The notes under the pieces: model-generated | Told to the model about the DNA's origin: nothing | What the model saw: the letters and a program-made list of their open reading frames with translations, nothing else | Databases searched by the model: none | Position numbers and translations under genes: made by a program | Shown: positions 1 to 8,019 of the stretch, piece by piece | Layout: every line of letters begins with the position of its first letter | Numbering within the stretch: position 1 is the first letter of the stretch | Assembly (NCBI RefSeq): GCF_902833225.1 | Contig: NZ_CADFEI010000006.1 | Span: forward strand, 124,001-188,000 | Length of the DNA stretch: 64,000 nt | Origin: Burkholderia sp. BCC1644 | GTDB taxonomy: Bacteria > Pseudomonadota > Gammaproteobacteria > Burkholderiales > Burkholderiaceae | Direction: 5' to 3'

Positions 1-2
1 CG

Positions 3-452
3 TCGCTCGACATGCGCGCCGATCCCGTCATCGACGCGCTGATGATGGTGCGCGAATTCCCGGCCGCCGTCGCCGGCGCGCTTCGCAACGGGCCGGTCCG
101 CCCCGAACGCGCACGCTTCGGCTTCGACTCGTTCACGCTGCTCCATCGCGACGACACGTCGCTGTCGCTCGGCCTCGTCGGCCGCTTCTGGCGTCCGACA
201 CCCGACGTGCGAACGATCGCCGATGCAACGGCCTTCGTGCGCCACGACGACCCGCTCGATGCGAAGCTGGTGCTGCGCTTCGAGGTCGTCGGGCTCGCAT
301 CGGGTGCGCACATGCTGCGCACCGAAACCTTCGTTCATTGCCCGAGCGCACGGGCGCGCTGGCTGTTCACGCCGTACTGGCTCACGATCCGGCTGGGAAG
401 CGGCTGGATCCGGCGCCGGACGCTGGCGGCGGTCGAGATGGCGCTGGCTTAG
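3..452 (+). CDS. SRPBCC-like hypothetical protein (5' end may lie outside window)
   Basis: The frame is open to the window edge, so the true start may lie upstream; the first ATG in the window is at 12 and gives 146 residues. The C-terminal part has the pattern LRTETFVHC...ARARWLFTPYW...SGWIRRRTL, which resembles the last strand and helix of a group of small SRPBCC/polyketide-cyclase-like proteins of unknown ligand. No catalytic residues can be named. It converges with a decayed membrane-protein frame on the opposite strand, overlapping its tail by about 70 bp. Function is not assignable from sequence alone. Confidence 0.6.
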   Translation, partial: SLDMRADPVIDALMMVREFPAAVAGALRNGPVRPERARFGFDSFTLLHRDDTSLSLGLVGRFWRPTPDVRTIADATAFVRHDDPLDAKLVLRFEVVGLASGAHMLRTETFVHCPSARARWLFTPYWLTIRLGSGWIRRRTLAAVEMALA

Positions 453-822
453 GCGCACGCCGTCGGAACGGCTTGATCACGGCCAGCCCGACGACGAGCG
501 CCGTCGCAGCCACGACCGCGACCGCTGCCGGCCCGAGCCACGGTGTCGGCACGACGACGAGATCGTCGCGCTCCATGCGCCGCAGCGCGCCGTGCAGCGC
601 CGTGCAGCGCCGACAGCGCGACAGCGCGGCAGGGCGGCAGGGCGGCAGCGCCGACAGCGCGGCAGCGACCGCAAGCTTCACCGACAGCCACGCCACGCCG
701 AACCAGTAACCGCGCAGCGCGATCGCGATCCCCGTGATCCAGACGATCGCGAGGGCAGGCGCCGTCGCCGTGCGATCCCGGCGCTGCACCGCGCGATGCA
801 CGACGAGGTTCGCGATCCTGAA
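382..822 (-). pseudogene. N-terminally truncated CopD/HemJ-like membrane protein remnant
   Basis: The minus-strand frame reads RIANLVVHRAVQRRD, then two or three hydrophobic helices (ALAIVWITGIAIAL; WLSVKLAVAAALSAL; AAVAVVAATALVVGLAV) with LHGALRRMER between them. This matches the later helices of CopD/HemJ-type four-helix membrane proteins, but the first helix, which should carry a conserved His, is missing: the LysR gene begins where it should be. A run of short GC-rich repeats (591-664) codes for an inserted PPCRPAALSRCRR-like stretch between two helices. I read this as a decayed gene. A short functional protein starting at the ATG at 876 is the alternative. Confidence 0.45.
591..664. repeat. 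short GC-rich imperfect tandem repeats
   Basis: Repeated units visible by eye include CGTGCAGCGC twice (591-610), GCGACAGCGCG variants, and GGGCGGCA repeated at 632-646, with GCCGACAGCGCGGCAG closing the run. It lies inside the decayed CopD-like frame and probably arose by slippage. Confidence 0.6.
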
Positions 823-865
823 GCATCGAACCGCTGCCCCCTTTCGCGCCAACCGGACCTGACCG

Positions 866-1786
866 ATGACCCGCATCCGCAACCCCCTGAACATCGCGCA
901 GCTCCAGGCGTTCGTCTCCGCCGCGCACCTCAAGAGCCTGCGCGCCGCCGCGCGCGAACTCGGCGTCACGCAGCCCGCGATCACGCACACGATCCGCGAA
1001 CTCGAAACGGCGCTCAATGCGGAGCTGCTCGCGCGCAGCGTGCGCGGCGTCGAGCTGACCGCGTGCGGTCAGGCGCTGCTGCCGCGCGCCGAGCAACTGC
1101 TCGGCGACATTCGCCGCACGGTCGAGGCCGTCGAGCACGTGAAAGGCGAGATGTCGGGGCGCGTCGCGGTCGGCACGATGCCGTCGATCGCGCTGACCGC
1201 GCTGCCGCATGCGGTCACGGCGTTCCGCCAGTCGATGCCGAACGTGAGCCTGCATCTGGTGGAAGTGACGGTGCCCGACGCGCTCGCGCAGTTGCGCAAC
1301 GGCACGCTCGACATCGCTGCAATGCACCATGTGCCCGCGCTCGACCGCGATTTCACGCAATCGCCGCTGCTGTCGACCGAATTCACGATCGTGATGCGCG
1401 ACGGCCACCCGCTCGCGCATGCGCGCCGTCTGGAGGAACTGCTCGATGCCGAGTGGATCGTCACCGTCGGCGCCGAGCAGTTTCCGCACAGCGTGATGGT
1501 CGGGATGTTCGAGGCGCACGGGCTGCCGCTGCCGAAACGTTTGCTGCGCTCGCCGATGTCGTTCGCGGTGACGCTCGGGCTCGTCGCGCGCTCGGACGTG
1601 ATCGGCTGCTTCACGCGCCCGCTGGCCGAGATGGTCGCGCCGCTCGGCATCCGCACGGCCGAACTCGACGAAAGCATGCCGCGCTTCGACCTGTCGATCA
1701 TCGCGCGGCGCGACCTGCTGCCCACGCCCGCCGTCACGCAATTCGTCACGTGCCTGCAGCGCGCGGTCAACGAAACGCTCGGCTGA
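866..1786 (+). CDS. LysR-family transcriptional regulator
   Basis: A 306-residue protein, normal LTTR length. Residues about 8-67 form the winged helix-turn-helix (LNIAQLQAFVSAAHLKSLRAAARELGVTQPAITHTIRELE), followed by the linker helix and a periplasmic-binding-protein-type effector domain (from about residue 95). It runs away from the decayed membrane gene and is followed by an amino-acid binding protein on the same strand after 226 bp. The target and effector are unknown; LTTRs usually act on a divergent neighbour, and here that neighbour is a remnant, so it may be orphaned. Confidence 0.9.
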   Translation: MTRIRNPLNIAQLQAFVSAAHLKSLRAAARELGVTQPAITHTIRELETALNAELLARSVRGVELTACGQALLPRAEQLLGDIRRTVEAVEHVKGEMSGRVAVGTMPSIALTALPHAVTAFRQSMPNVSLHLVEVTVPDALAQLRNGTLDIAAMHHVPALDRDFTQSPLLSTEFTIVMRDGHPLAHARRLEELLDAEWIVTVGAEQFPHSVMVGMFEAHGLPLPKRLLRSPMSFAVTLGLVARSDVIGCFTRPLAEMVAPLGIRTAELDESMPRFDLSIIARRDLLPTPAVTQFVTCLQRAVNETLG

Positions 1787-2012
1787 ATCGTTCCTGTGTC
1801 TGAAACGGCGGCGCCCGCAACGCACCGCCGCCGGGCCCGGTATCGGGGCTTGTCCTAGGCGCCCTGCCGGTATTTTGTCTTGATAATCTTGCGCACGTCG
1901 CGCGCCCGCATCGGGTGGGCGAAACGGACAGTCCGACGCGAAGCCGCGGCGGGCCGAAGGCTTACGGCGCGGCACAACCGCGCACCCATCGAACAAAACG
2001 AGGAGTCACCTG

Positions 2013-2795
2013 GTGAAAAAGATTCTTGCGGCTGTGACCGTTGCCCTGCTCGCCGTATCGGCTGGCGGCGCGTATGCGAAGGACTGGTCGACCGTGCGGT
2101 TCGGCGTCGACGCAAGCTACCCGCCTTTCGAATCGAAAGGCGCTGACGGCAAGGTTGTGGGTTTCGACGTCGATCTCGGCAACGAAATCTGCCGCCGCAT
2201 GAACGCTAAGTGCGTGTGGATCGAAAACGACTTCGACGGGATGATCCCGGCGCTGAAGGCCCGCAAGTTCGACGGCGTGCTGTCGTCGATGTCGATGACG
2301 CCGGCGCGTCAGGAACAGATCGCCTTCTCGGCGAAGCTGTTCAACACGCCGACGCGCCTCGTCACGAAGAAGGGCACGGGCCTGATGCCGACGGCTGAAT
2401 CGCTGAAGGGCAAGTCGGTCGGCGTCGAGCAGGGCACGATCCAGGAAACCTACGCGAAGACGTACTGGGCCTCGAAGGGCGTGAACGTCGTGCCTTACCA
2501 GAACCAGGACCAGGTCTACGCCGACCTGATCTCGGGCCGTCTGGACGGCGCGCTGCAAGACGCGGTGCAGGCCGAGATCGGCTTCCTGAAGACGCCGCGC
2601 GGCGCGAACTTCGATTTCGCCGGCAAGGATATCGACGATCCGAAGACGCTCGGCAACGGCGCCGGCATCGGCCTGCGCAAGGAAGACGCCGACCTGAAGT
2701 CGAAGATCGACGGCGCGATCGCCGGCATGCGCAAGGACGGCACGTACGACAAGATCGCGAAGAAGTACTTCGATTTCGACGTCTACGGCAAGTAA
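2013..2795 (+). CDS. ABC transporter substrate-binding protein, basic/polar amino acid type (HisJ/ArgT-like)
   Basis: A 260-residue exported protein. The start is GTG at 2013 with AGGAG at 2001-2005. A signal peptide (about residues 1-22, cleavage after AYA) is followed by the family 3 solute-binding fold: FGVDASYPPFE, GFDVDLGNEICRRM, MIPALKARKFDGVLSSMSMTPAR. These are typical of lysine/arginine/ornithine/histidine-binding proteins of about 260 residues. No permease or ATPase gene is adjacent, so it must work with transporter parts encoded elsewhere. A strong terminator follows at 2831-2858. Confidence 0.93.
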   Translation: MKKILAAVTVALLAVSAGGAYAKDWSTVRFGVDASYPPFESKGADGKVVGFDVDLGNEICRRMNAKCVWIENDFDGMIPALKARKFDGVLSSMSMTPARQEQIAFSAKLFNTPTRLVTKKGTGLMPTAESLKGKSVGVEQGTIQETYAKTYWASKGVNVVPYQNQDQVYADLISGRLDGALQDAVQAEIGFLKTPRGANFDFAGKDIDDPKTLGNGAGIGLRKEDADLKSKIDGAIAGMRKDGTYDKIAKKYFDFDVYGK

Positions 2796-2830
2796 TACGG
2801 CCAGCCGGCGCACCACGCGCCGCAACCGAA

Positions 2831-2858
2831 CGGGCTCCGCGAGGAGCCCGTTTTTTTT
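2831..2858 (+). terminator. Rho-independent terminator of the amino-acid binding protein gene
   Basis: An 8-bp perfect stem CGGGCTCC/GGAGCCCG with a GCGA loop (2831-2850), followed by eight T (2851-2858). Confidence 0.9.
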
Positions 2859-3021
2859 GCGCGCGCGGCGGGCGCAACGTTATTTTTTCCGTGCCAACCT
2901 GATGATTCTCAACGGAAAACGGCATGCTCTGGCGCCGGTTTGATGGCGGTGAGGAAGGCAACGTACAATCGATCTTCCACGCACACCGGATCATTCGCGG
3001 CTGCGCCGCACTCCCCTCATC

Positions 3022-4137
3022 ATGCAAACGCAGACCCATCCGCTGATTTCCCCCGCCGTCGGTACCGAACGCCAGATCACGAGCTTCCACTACGGCCCGC
3101 GCGGCGGCAAGAAGGTCTACATCCAGTCGTCGCTGCACGCGGACGAACTGCCCGGCATGCTAGTCGCCACGCTGCTGCGCCGCAAGATCGCCGCGCTCGA
3201 GACGGCCGGCAAGCTGCGCGGCGAAGTCGTGATCGTGCCCGTGCCGAACCCGATCGGCCTGTCGCAACACGTATTCGGCGATCACCTCGGCCGCTTCGAG
3301 CTCGGCTCGATGCAGAACTTCAACCGCAATTTCTACGATCTCGCGGCGCTGGTGCTGCCGCGCGTCGAACACCACCTCACGAACGACGCGCAGCGCAACC
3401 TCGTCGCCGTGCGCGCCGCGATGCGCGAAGCGCTCGACGAGCAGAAGCCGCGCACCGAGCTCGATTCGCAGCGCCTCGCGCTGCAGAAGTTGTCGTTCGA
3501 CGCCGATATCGTGCTCGACCTGCATTGCGACAGCGATGCGGTGATGCACCTCTACACGAATCCCGACCTGTGGCCGGACGTCGAGCCGCTGTCGCGCTAT
3601 CTCGACGCACAGGCGTCGCTGCTCGCGCTGAATTCGGTCGGCAATCCGTTCGACGAAATCCACAGCTTCTGCTGGTCGGATCTGCGCAACCGCTTCGGCG
3701 ACCGCTTCCCGATCCCGAACGGCGCGATTTCCGTCACGGTCGAACTGCGCAGCGAACGCGACGTGTCGTACGAGCTCGCCGAAAAGGACGCGCAGGCGAT
3801 CGTCGAATACCTGACCGAGCGCGGCGTCGTCGACGGCACGCCGGCGCCGCTGCCGCCGCTCGCGCATCCGGCCACGCCGCTCGCGGGCACCGATCCGCTC
3901 GTCGCCCCCGTATCGGGCGTGATCGTGTTCCGCACGCCGGTCGGCGCGATGATCGAGGTTGGCCAGGCCGTGGCCGACATCGTCGACCCGCTGACCGATC
4001 GCGTCGTCACGCTGAAGAGCAGCGTATCGGGCGTGCTGTACGCGCGCCAGATCGTGCGCTTCGCGACGGCCGGCATGGAAGTCGCGCGAATCGCCGGCGC
4101 GACCGCGATCCGCACGGGCTCGCTGCTGTCGGCCTGA
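3022..4137 (+). CDS. succinylglutamate desuccinylase/aspartoacylase-family zinc hydrolase
   Basis: A 371-residue M14-type zinc peptidase/deacylase. The zinc site is visible as HADE (His39, Glu42) and LDLHCD (His168). A catalytic-glutamate-like VTVELRS occurs near residue 240. The C-terminal 80 residues (APVSGVIVFRTPVGAMIEVGQAVADIVDP) look like a biotinyl/lipoyl-type barrel often fused to this family. It follows an amino-acid binding protein, which suggests it removes an acyl group from an imported N-acyl amino acid; that link is an inference. It is not AstE proper, as no arginine succinyltransferase pathway genes are nearby. Confidence 0.85.
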   Translation: MQTQTHPLISPAVGTERQITSFHYGPRGGKKVYIQSSLHADELPGMLVATLLRRKIAALETAGKLRGEVVIVPVPNPIGLSQHVFGDHLGRFELGSMQNFNRNFYDLAALVLPRVEHHLTNDAQRNLVAVRAAMREALDEQKPRTELDSQRLALQKLSFDADIVLDLHCDSDAVMHLYTNPDLWPDVEPLSRYLDAQASLLALNSVGNPFDEIHSFCWSDLRNRFGDRFPIPNGAISVTVELRSERDVSYELAEKDAQAIVEYLTERGVVDGTPAPLPPLAHPATPLAGTDPLVAPVSGVIVFRTPVGAMIEVGQAVADIVDPLTDRVVTLKSSVSGVLYARQIVRFATAGMEVARIAGATAIRTGSLLSA

Positions 4138-4196
4138 GCGGCCGGCCCGCGCGCCGGGGCACGGCGCGTACTGCGCGCTCCCCGCACGCACCAACG

Positions 4197-4222
4197 AAAT
4201 CGCCCGCTTGCGCGGGCGATTT
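4197..4222. terminator. bidirectional terminator between convergent genes
   Basis: An 11-bp perfect stem AAATCGCCCGC/GCGGGCGATTT with a 4-base loop. The A and T ends make it usable on both strands, serving the deacylase gene (plus) and metQ (minus). Confidence 0.8.
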
Positions 4223-4283
4223 GCTTTCCGGAGGGTGCGTCGGCGGCCGGCGATCGGCCGCCGGACGTTTAGCGTGAGACCGC

Positions 4284-5090
4284 TCAGAATGCCGGCACGA
4301 TCGCGCCACCGAATTTCTGGTCGATGAACTTGCGCACGTCGTCCGATTCATAGGCCGCGACGAGCTTCTTCACCCACGGCTTGTCCTTGTCCTGCGCACG
4401 CACGGCGATCAGGTTCGCATACGGCCCGCGCAGGTCCTCGATCGCGATCGCATCCTTCACCGGCGTGAGCCCCGCCTTCACCGCGTAGTCGGTGTTGATC
4501 GACGCGGCGTCGACATCGGGCAGCGCGCGCGGCAACTGCGCGGAGTCGAGTTCGACGATCTTGATCTTCTTCGGGTTCTCCGCGACGTCGAGCGGCGTCG
4601 CATTCACGCCGTTCGTGCCGACGCCCGGCTTCAGCTTGATCACGCCGTATTTCTGCAGCAGCAGCAGCGCGCGGTTGCCGTTCGACGGATCGTTCTGGAT
4701 CCCGACCTTCGCGCCCACCGGCAAATCCTTCAGCGACTTGATCTTCTTCGAATAGAAGCCCATCGGCGCCGTATAGGTGAGCCCGACGTTCACGATCTTG
4801 TAGCCGCGCTGCTTGATCTGGCTGTCGAGGAACGGCTGGTGCTGGAAGCCGTTCGCGTCCAGATCGCCGGAATCGAGCGCCGCGTTCGGCTGCACGTAGT
4901 CGTTGAATTCGATGACCTTGATCGCGAGCCCTTCGCGCGCGGCGACCTTCGTCACCTCGGTCCAGATCTGCGCATCGGGGCCGCTCATCGTGCCGATCTT
5001 CAGCGTTTGCGAATCGGCGTGCGCGCCGGGCGCCGCGAATGCCAGCGCTGCGGCGAGCGCGCCGAGGCCGGTCAGGAATGAACGTCGCAT
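4284..5090 (-). CDS. metQ: MetQ-family D-methionine-type binding lipoprotein/periplasmic protein
   Basis: A 268-residue exported protein of the NlpA/MetQ family. The ATG at 5090 is preceded by AGAGGA. The signal peptide MRRSFLTGLGALAAALAFAA ends near AHA, with no lipobox Cys, so it is likely soluble periplasmic. Family hallmarks are IGTMSGPDAQIWTEV, FNDYVQPNAALDSGDLDANGFQHQPFLD and INTDYAVKAGL. It binds methionine or a related ligand for a MetNI-type ABC importer. No metN or metI is adjacent, so it is an orphan copy and the ligand may differ. Confidence 0.88.
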   Translation of the reverse strand: MRRSFLTGLGALAAALAFAAPGAHADSQTLKIGTMSGPDAQIWTEVTKVAAREGLAIKVIEFNDYVQPNAALDSGDLDANGFQHQPFLDSQIKQRGYKIVNVGLTYTAPMGFYSKKIKSLKDLPVGAKVGIQNDPSNGNRALLLLQKYGVIKLKPGVGTNGVNATPLDVAENPKKIKIVELDSAQLPRALPDVDAASINTDYAVKAGLTPVKDAIAIEDLRGPYANLIAVRAQDKDKPWVKKLVAAYESDDVRKFIDQKFGGAIVPAF

Positions 5091-5244
5091 GGTGTCCTCT
5101 TGTCCCGTGTCGTTTGTTGGAACACGGATCGTGGCATGGGGCCCGAACGCGACCAACCAAGCTTATTTCATGTGCATATTCCTGATTCCGATCGAATCTC
5201 AGTCTGAATCGGTATAACCACCGGCTATACAAGCGGGCAGAATT

Positions 5245-5530
5245 TAGGGCCTGCTTGCATATGGAACGTACATGCGAATGCCCGAAATCGCTCGCAGGGC
5301 AAGAAGTGAGGAGCGCCGTTTGGCCGCGCCAAACAAGCGACGAGCGACGCCGCCATGCGGGCGATTTCGGGCATTCCCGTGGATTGAATTTTTAGTTTGG
5401 GGTTGCCACGAGAACGGCCGCTCGCCGCGTTGCGCTCCTTGCGAATACACAAGTATTCGCGGCGTCACGCGCCTCGCGAGCGGCCGTTCTCGTGGCAACG
5501 CATGCACGTTCCATATGCAAGCAGGCCCTA
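5245..5530. repeat. 286-bp nested inverted-repeat (cloverleaf-like) element
   Basis: Outer arms 5245-5276 and 5499-5530 are 32-nt inverted repeats with one mismatch. Inside are two further stem-loops: arm pair 5276-5291/5361-5376 (16 bp perfect, enclosing a smaller GTTTGGC/GCCAAAC hairpin at 5318-5334) and arm pair 5402-5425/5476-5499 (24 bp perfect, enclosing GCGAATAC/GTATTCGC at 5441-5460). The whole folds as a three-way junction. It could be a non-autonomous mobile element, a repeat family member or a structured transcript; sequence alone does not decide. Confidence 0.85.
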
Positions 5531-5557
5531 ATGTCGCATCGACGCCACACATTCTTC

Positions 5558-5578
5558 ATATGACAGTCGCTGTCATAT
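5558..5578. promoter_or_regulatory. perfect palindrome upstream of the porin gene (candidate operator)
   Basis: ATATGACAG-N3-CTGTCATAT, 9-bp arms with no mismatch, 105 bp upstream of the porin start codon. No adjacent regulator gene identifies the binding protein. Confidence 0.6.
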
Positions 5579-5682
5579 TCATTACGTGGCCTCTCGATAA
5601 AGTTGCGTCCGGTACGTGAAAGCGCCCACAGAGAGCGCCGGAACCGCAACTGGACACGCCATTTATTCGCTCGGAGAATCCT

Positions 5683-6840
5683 TTGAACAAGAAACTGTTG
5701 ACCATCGCCGCCCTGGCAGCAACGGCCGGCACGGCGCACGCACAAAGCAGCGTGACGCTGTACGGCGTCATCGATGCCGGTATCAGCTACGTGAACCACA
5801 GCAAGACCGCCAACGGCGGCTCGGGCAAGCTGTTCAAGTATGACGACGGCGTTGCCCAGGGCAGCCGTTGGGGCCTGCGCGGCACCGAAGACCTCGGTGG
5901 CGGCCTGAAGGCGATCTTCGTGCTCGAAAACGGCTTCAACAGCGGCAACGGCACGCTCGGCCAGGGTGGCGCGATCTTCGGCCGCCAGGCTTACGTCGGC
6001 CTGAGCCAGTCGCAATACGGCACGGTCACGTTCGGCCGCCAGTACTCGTTCTCGACCGACATCCTCGGTTCGAACTACTCGACGGGTGGCAACACGGTCG
6101 CGGGTAACTACGCGTACCACGTGAACGACATCGACCAGCTCACGTCGAGCCGCATCAACAACGCCGTGAAATTCCAGAGCGCGAACTACTCGGGCTTCAC
6201 GTTCGGCGCGTTGTACGGCTTCTCGAACTCGACGGACTTCGCCGGCGCAGCCGCGACGACGTCGGGCACGACGACGACCGCAGGCTCGTCGCGCGCATAC
6301 AGCTTCGGCCTGAACTACGCGAACGGCCCGCTGTCGGTCGGCGCAGCGTACACGGACATCCGCTTCCCGAGCCAGTCGTCGCCGGCATTCTCGACGACGA
6401 TCGCGAACATCAGCACGGGCAACGTCCGCGACCTGCGTACGTACGGCGTCGGTGGCCGTTACGTGTGGGGCCCGGCAACGGCATGGCTGCTGTGGACGCG
6501 TACGCAGTTCTCGACGGTGTCGGGCGCGGGCGGCACGTTCTACAACGCGTACGAAGCAGGCGCGAAGTACGCGTTCACGCCGGCTCTGTCGGGCGGCCTC
6601 GGCTACACGTACACGAACGCGACGCAGAGCGGCAACTCGTGGCACTGGAACCAGGTCAACGGTATCGCCGACTACGCACTCAGCAAGCGTACGGACGTGT
6701 ACGGCCTGGTCGTGTACCAGCAAGCTTCGGGCAAGGGCGTGCAAGCGCAGATCGGCTCGAGCACGAGCTACTTCAACACGTCGGGCACGGGTTCGAAGAA
6801 CCAGATCGCCGCACGTATCGGTATCCGTCACAAGTTCTAA
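5683..6840 (+). CDS. general porin, Gram-negative trimeric type (OmpC/OpcP-like)
   Basis: A 385-residue outer-membrane porin. Translation starts at TTG (5683), with GGAG at 5673-5676; no ATG gives the signal peptide. The signal peptide ends at AHAQ, and the mature protein begins QSSVTLYGVIDAGI, the usual opening of beta-proteobacterial porins. Alternating hydrophobic strands, the SRWGLRGTEDLGGGLKAIF strand-turn and the terminal aromatic residue (GIRHKF) for Bam recognition are all present. Codon use is strongly biased, consistent with high expression. It allows passive diffusion of small solutes. A terminator follows at 6876-6905. Confidence 0.95.
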   Translation: MNKKLLTIAALAATAGTAHAQSSVTLYGVIDAGISYVNHSKTANGGSGKLFKYDDGVAQGSRWGLRGTEDLGGGLKAIFVLENGFNSGNGTLGQGGAIFGRQAYVGLSQSQYGTVTFGRQYSFSTDILGSNYSTGGNTVAGNYAYHVNDIDQLTSSRINNAVKFQSANYSGFTFGALYGFSNSTDFAGAAATTSGTTTTAGSSRAYSFGLNYANGPLSVGAAYTDIRFPSQSSPAFSTTIANISTGNVRDLRTYGVGGRYVWGPATAWLLWTRTQFSTVSGAGGTFYNAYEAGAKYAFTPALSGGLGYTYTNATQSGNSWHWNQVNGIADYALSKRTDVYGLVVYQQASGKGVQAQIGSSTSYFNTSGTGSKNQIAARIGIRHKF

Positions 6841-6875
6841 AGCATCCGCTTAACTCGCGGATCACGACGGCAAGA

Positions 6876-6905
6876 AGCGCCCCGCTCCACGCGGGGCGCT
6901 TTTTT
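6876..6905 (+). terminator. terminator of porin gene
   Basis: A 10-bp perfect stem AGCGCCCCGC/GCGGGGCGCT with a 5-base loop (6876-6900), followed by a T run to 6905. Confidence 0.9.
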
Positions 6906-6964
6906 ATGTGCTTTTAAGTTTCGCTTAATTCTGGGCTGAGAGGATGCTCTCACCCCCCCTGTTG

Positions 6965-6993
6965 GCCGCCTGAGCATCGGCGGCTTTTTTTTT
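6965..6993 (+). terminator. second terminator-like hairpin downstream of porin
   Basis: Stem GCCGCC/GGCGGC (6965-6984) followed by nine T (6985-6993). It lies 60 bp after the porin terminator with no gene between, preceded by a small GAGAG/CTCTC hairpin (about 6940-6953). It may be a back-up terminator or the 3' end of a short untranslated RNA. Confidence 0.6.
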
Positions 6994-7045
6994 AGACACG
7001 CCGACGGCGCCACCATCGATTGCCCACAAGACAGGATCGGAGGCC

Positions 7046-7309
7046 ATGATGATCGAAGATACCGTTTTCAGCCATCTGCACGCGATTCTGACGTGCCAAC
7101 ACTCGATGCCGGTCCAGAGTTGCCGCGTATCGGTCGAAATGCAGCGTCCATGGGGCCGCCCGTATCGTCTCGTCGAATGGACGATGCATCTCGACGCGCC
7201 CGCGCGGCGCCAGATCGTGCCGGCCGAATCGACCGACGAAGAGATCGCCGAGGTCGTCGCCTCGCACATGCCGGGCCGGCTTTACGGCGACGGCCGGCTG
7301 CAGTTCTGA
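7046..7309 (+). CDS. small hypothetical protein
   Basis: An 87-residue protein with a strong ribosome site GGAGG at 7039-7043 before the ATG at 7046. Composition is acidic/mixed with no signal peptide or membrane segment; it reads like a small cytoplasmic alpha/beta protein (VSVEMQRPWGRPYRLVEWTMHLDAP). I do not recognise the family with certainty; Burkholderia genomes carry several small conserved families of this size. It stands alone between the porin terminators and the next gene. Confidence 0.65.
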   Translation: MMIEDTVFSHLHAILTCQHSMPVQSCRVSVEMQRPWGRPYRLVEWTMHLDAPARRQIVPAESTDEEIAEVVASHMPGRLYGDGRLQF

Positions 7310-7433
7310 ACGCGTTCCCCCGCCACCCGCTTCCCGTCTTTCGGCCATGCCGCACGCGTCGTGCGGCAGTCGGTCTCGTTTGACGCGGCAACGAAACCTG
7401 CTACGCTGCGCGTTTTCGTCCACGCAACACACG

Positions 7434-7826
7434 ATGGAAAACGCATTCAACGAACGTGGCGTCATGGTCACGCGCAACGGCCTGTCGGCCGCCGGGCAGG
7501 TATTCGCACTGCGTGACATCCGCCACGTCGATGTCGTCAAGATTCCGAAGAACCGCCTCGTTCCGTCGCTGATCTCGCTGATCGGCGCGGCCATCGCCGT
7601 CGCAGGCGGCATCGGCGCATCGAGCGCCGCGCTCGTCGTCGGCGTGATGCTCGCCGTCGTCGGCTACCTCGCCTGGGCCACGCAAGACGTCACGTACCGA
7701 CTGATGGTCGAGATGCCCGACGGCAAGCGCGAAGCGCTGTCGAGCACCGACGCCGAGTTCGTCGAACGCGTCGCGCAGGTCGTGCGCGATGCGCAGGCCG
7801 CCAAGAGCGCCAGTACCGCCAGCTGA
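7434..7826 (+). CDS. DUF6232-like small membrane protein
   Basis: A 130-residue protein from the ATG at 7434. The N-terminal half (FNERGVMVTRNGLSAAGQVFALRDIRHVDV) is a PH-like strand set, followed by two close transmembrane helices (about residues 43-80: LVPSLISLIGAAIAVAGG, AALVVGVMLAVVGYLAW). A cytoplasmic tail with YRLMVEMPDGKREAL comes next. This layout fits DUF6232-type proteins of unknown role. The 29 upstream in-frame residues are low-complexity and were left out. Confidence 0.75.
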   Translation: MENAFNERGVMVTRNGLSAAGQVFALRDIRHVDVVKIPKNRLVPSLISLIGAAIAVAGGIGASSAALVVGVMLAVVGYLAWATQDVTYRLMVEMPDGKREALSSTDAEFVERVAQVVRDAQAAKSASTAS

Positions 7827-8019
7827 TTCCGTGCTCCCGGCTGCACGCGTTGATTCGCGGCTGCGGCGGTACGCACGCGGCGCGTTTCGGCGCGTGCGTG
7901 CGGGTGCCTCGTCGAATCGTATTCCCGCGCGTCATCTCCCGTCCCGCACCTGCGCTGCGACCGCCGACCGCCTAGTATGGAAAGAGCGGCTCGCCGCCGC
8001 ATCGTCCGAGGAGGCCAGC

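Larger units (their letters stand above)
5091..5682. other. intergenic region between metQ and porin holding a large nested inverted repeat
   Basis: A 592-bp gap without a credible gene. It contains the metQ promoter side (an AT-richer stretch about 5155-5245), the 286-bp structured element (5245-5530), and the porin control region with a perfect palindrome at 5558-5578. Small frames inside are formed by the inverted repeats and have no coding signature. Confidence 0.8.

Noticed and set aside
449..1996. Long minus-strand frame opposite the first LysR gene, and a 526-codon plus-strand frame at 223-1803
   Set aside because: Both are Arg-rich products of GC-rich third positions; the LysR frame has the protein-like sequence.
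5225..5619. Several 75-115 codon frames inside the inverted-repeat element
   Set aside because: Each is created by the repeats themselves; no ribosome sites and no protein-like composition.
5392..6831. 479-codon minus-strand frame opposite the porin
   Set aside because: Antisense artefact of strongly biased porin codons; no start or family signal.
6931..6957. CTGAGAGG motif resembling part of a thiamine (THI-box) riboswitch
   Set aside because: Only one short motif is present; the conserved core and second half of a TPP aptamer are missing and no thiamine gene follows.
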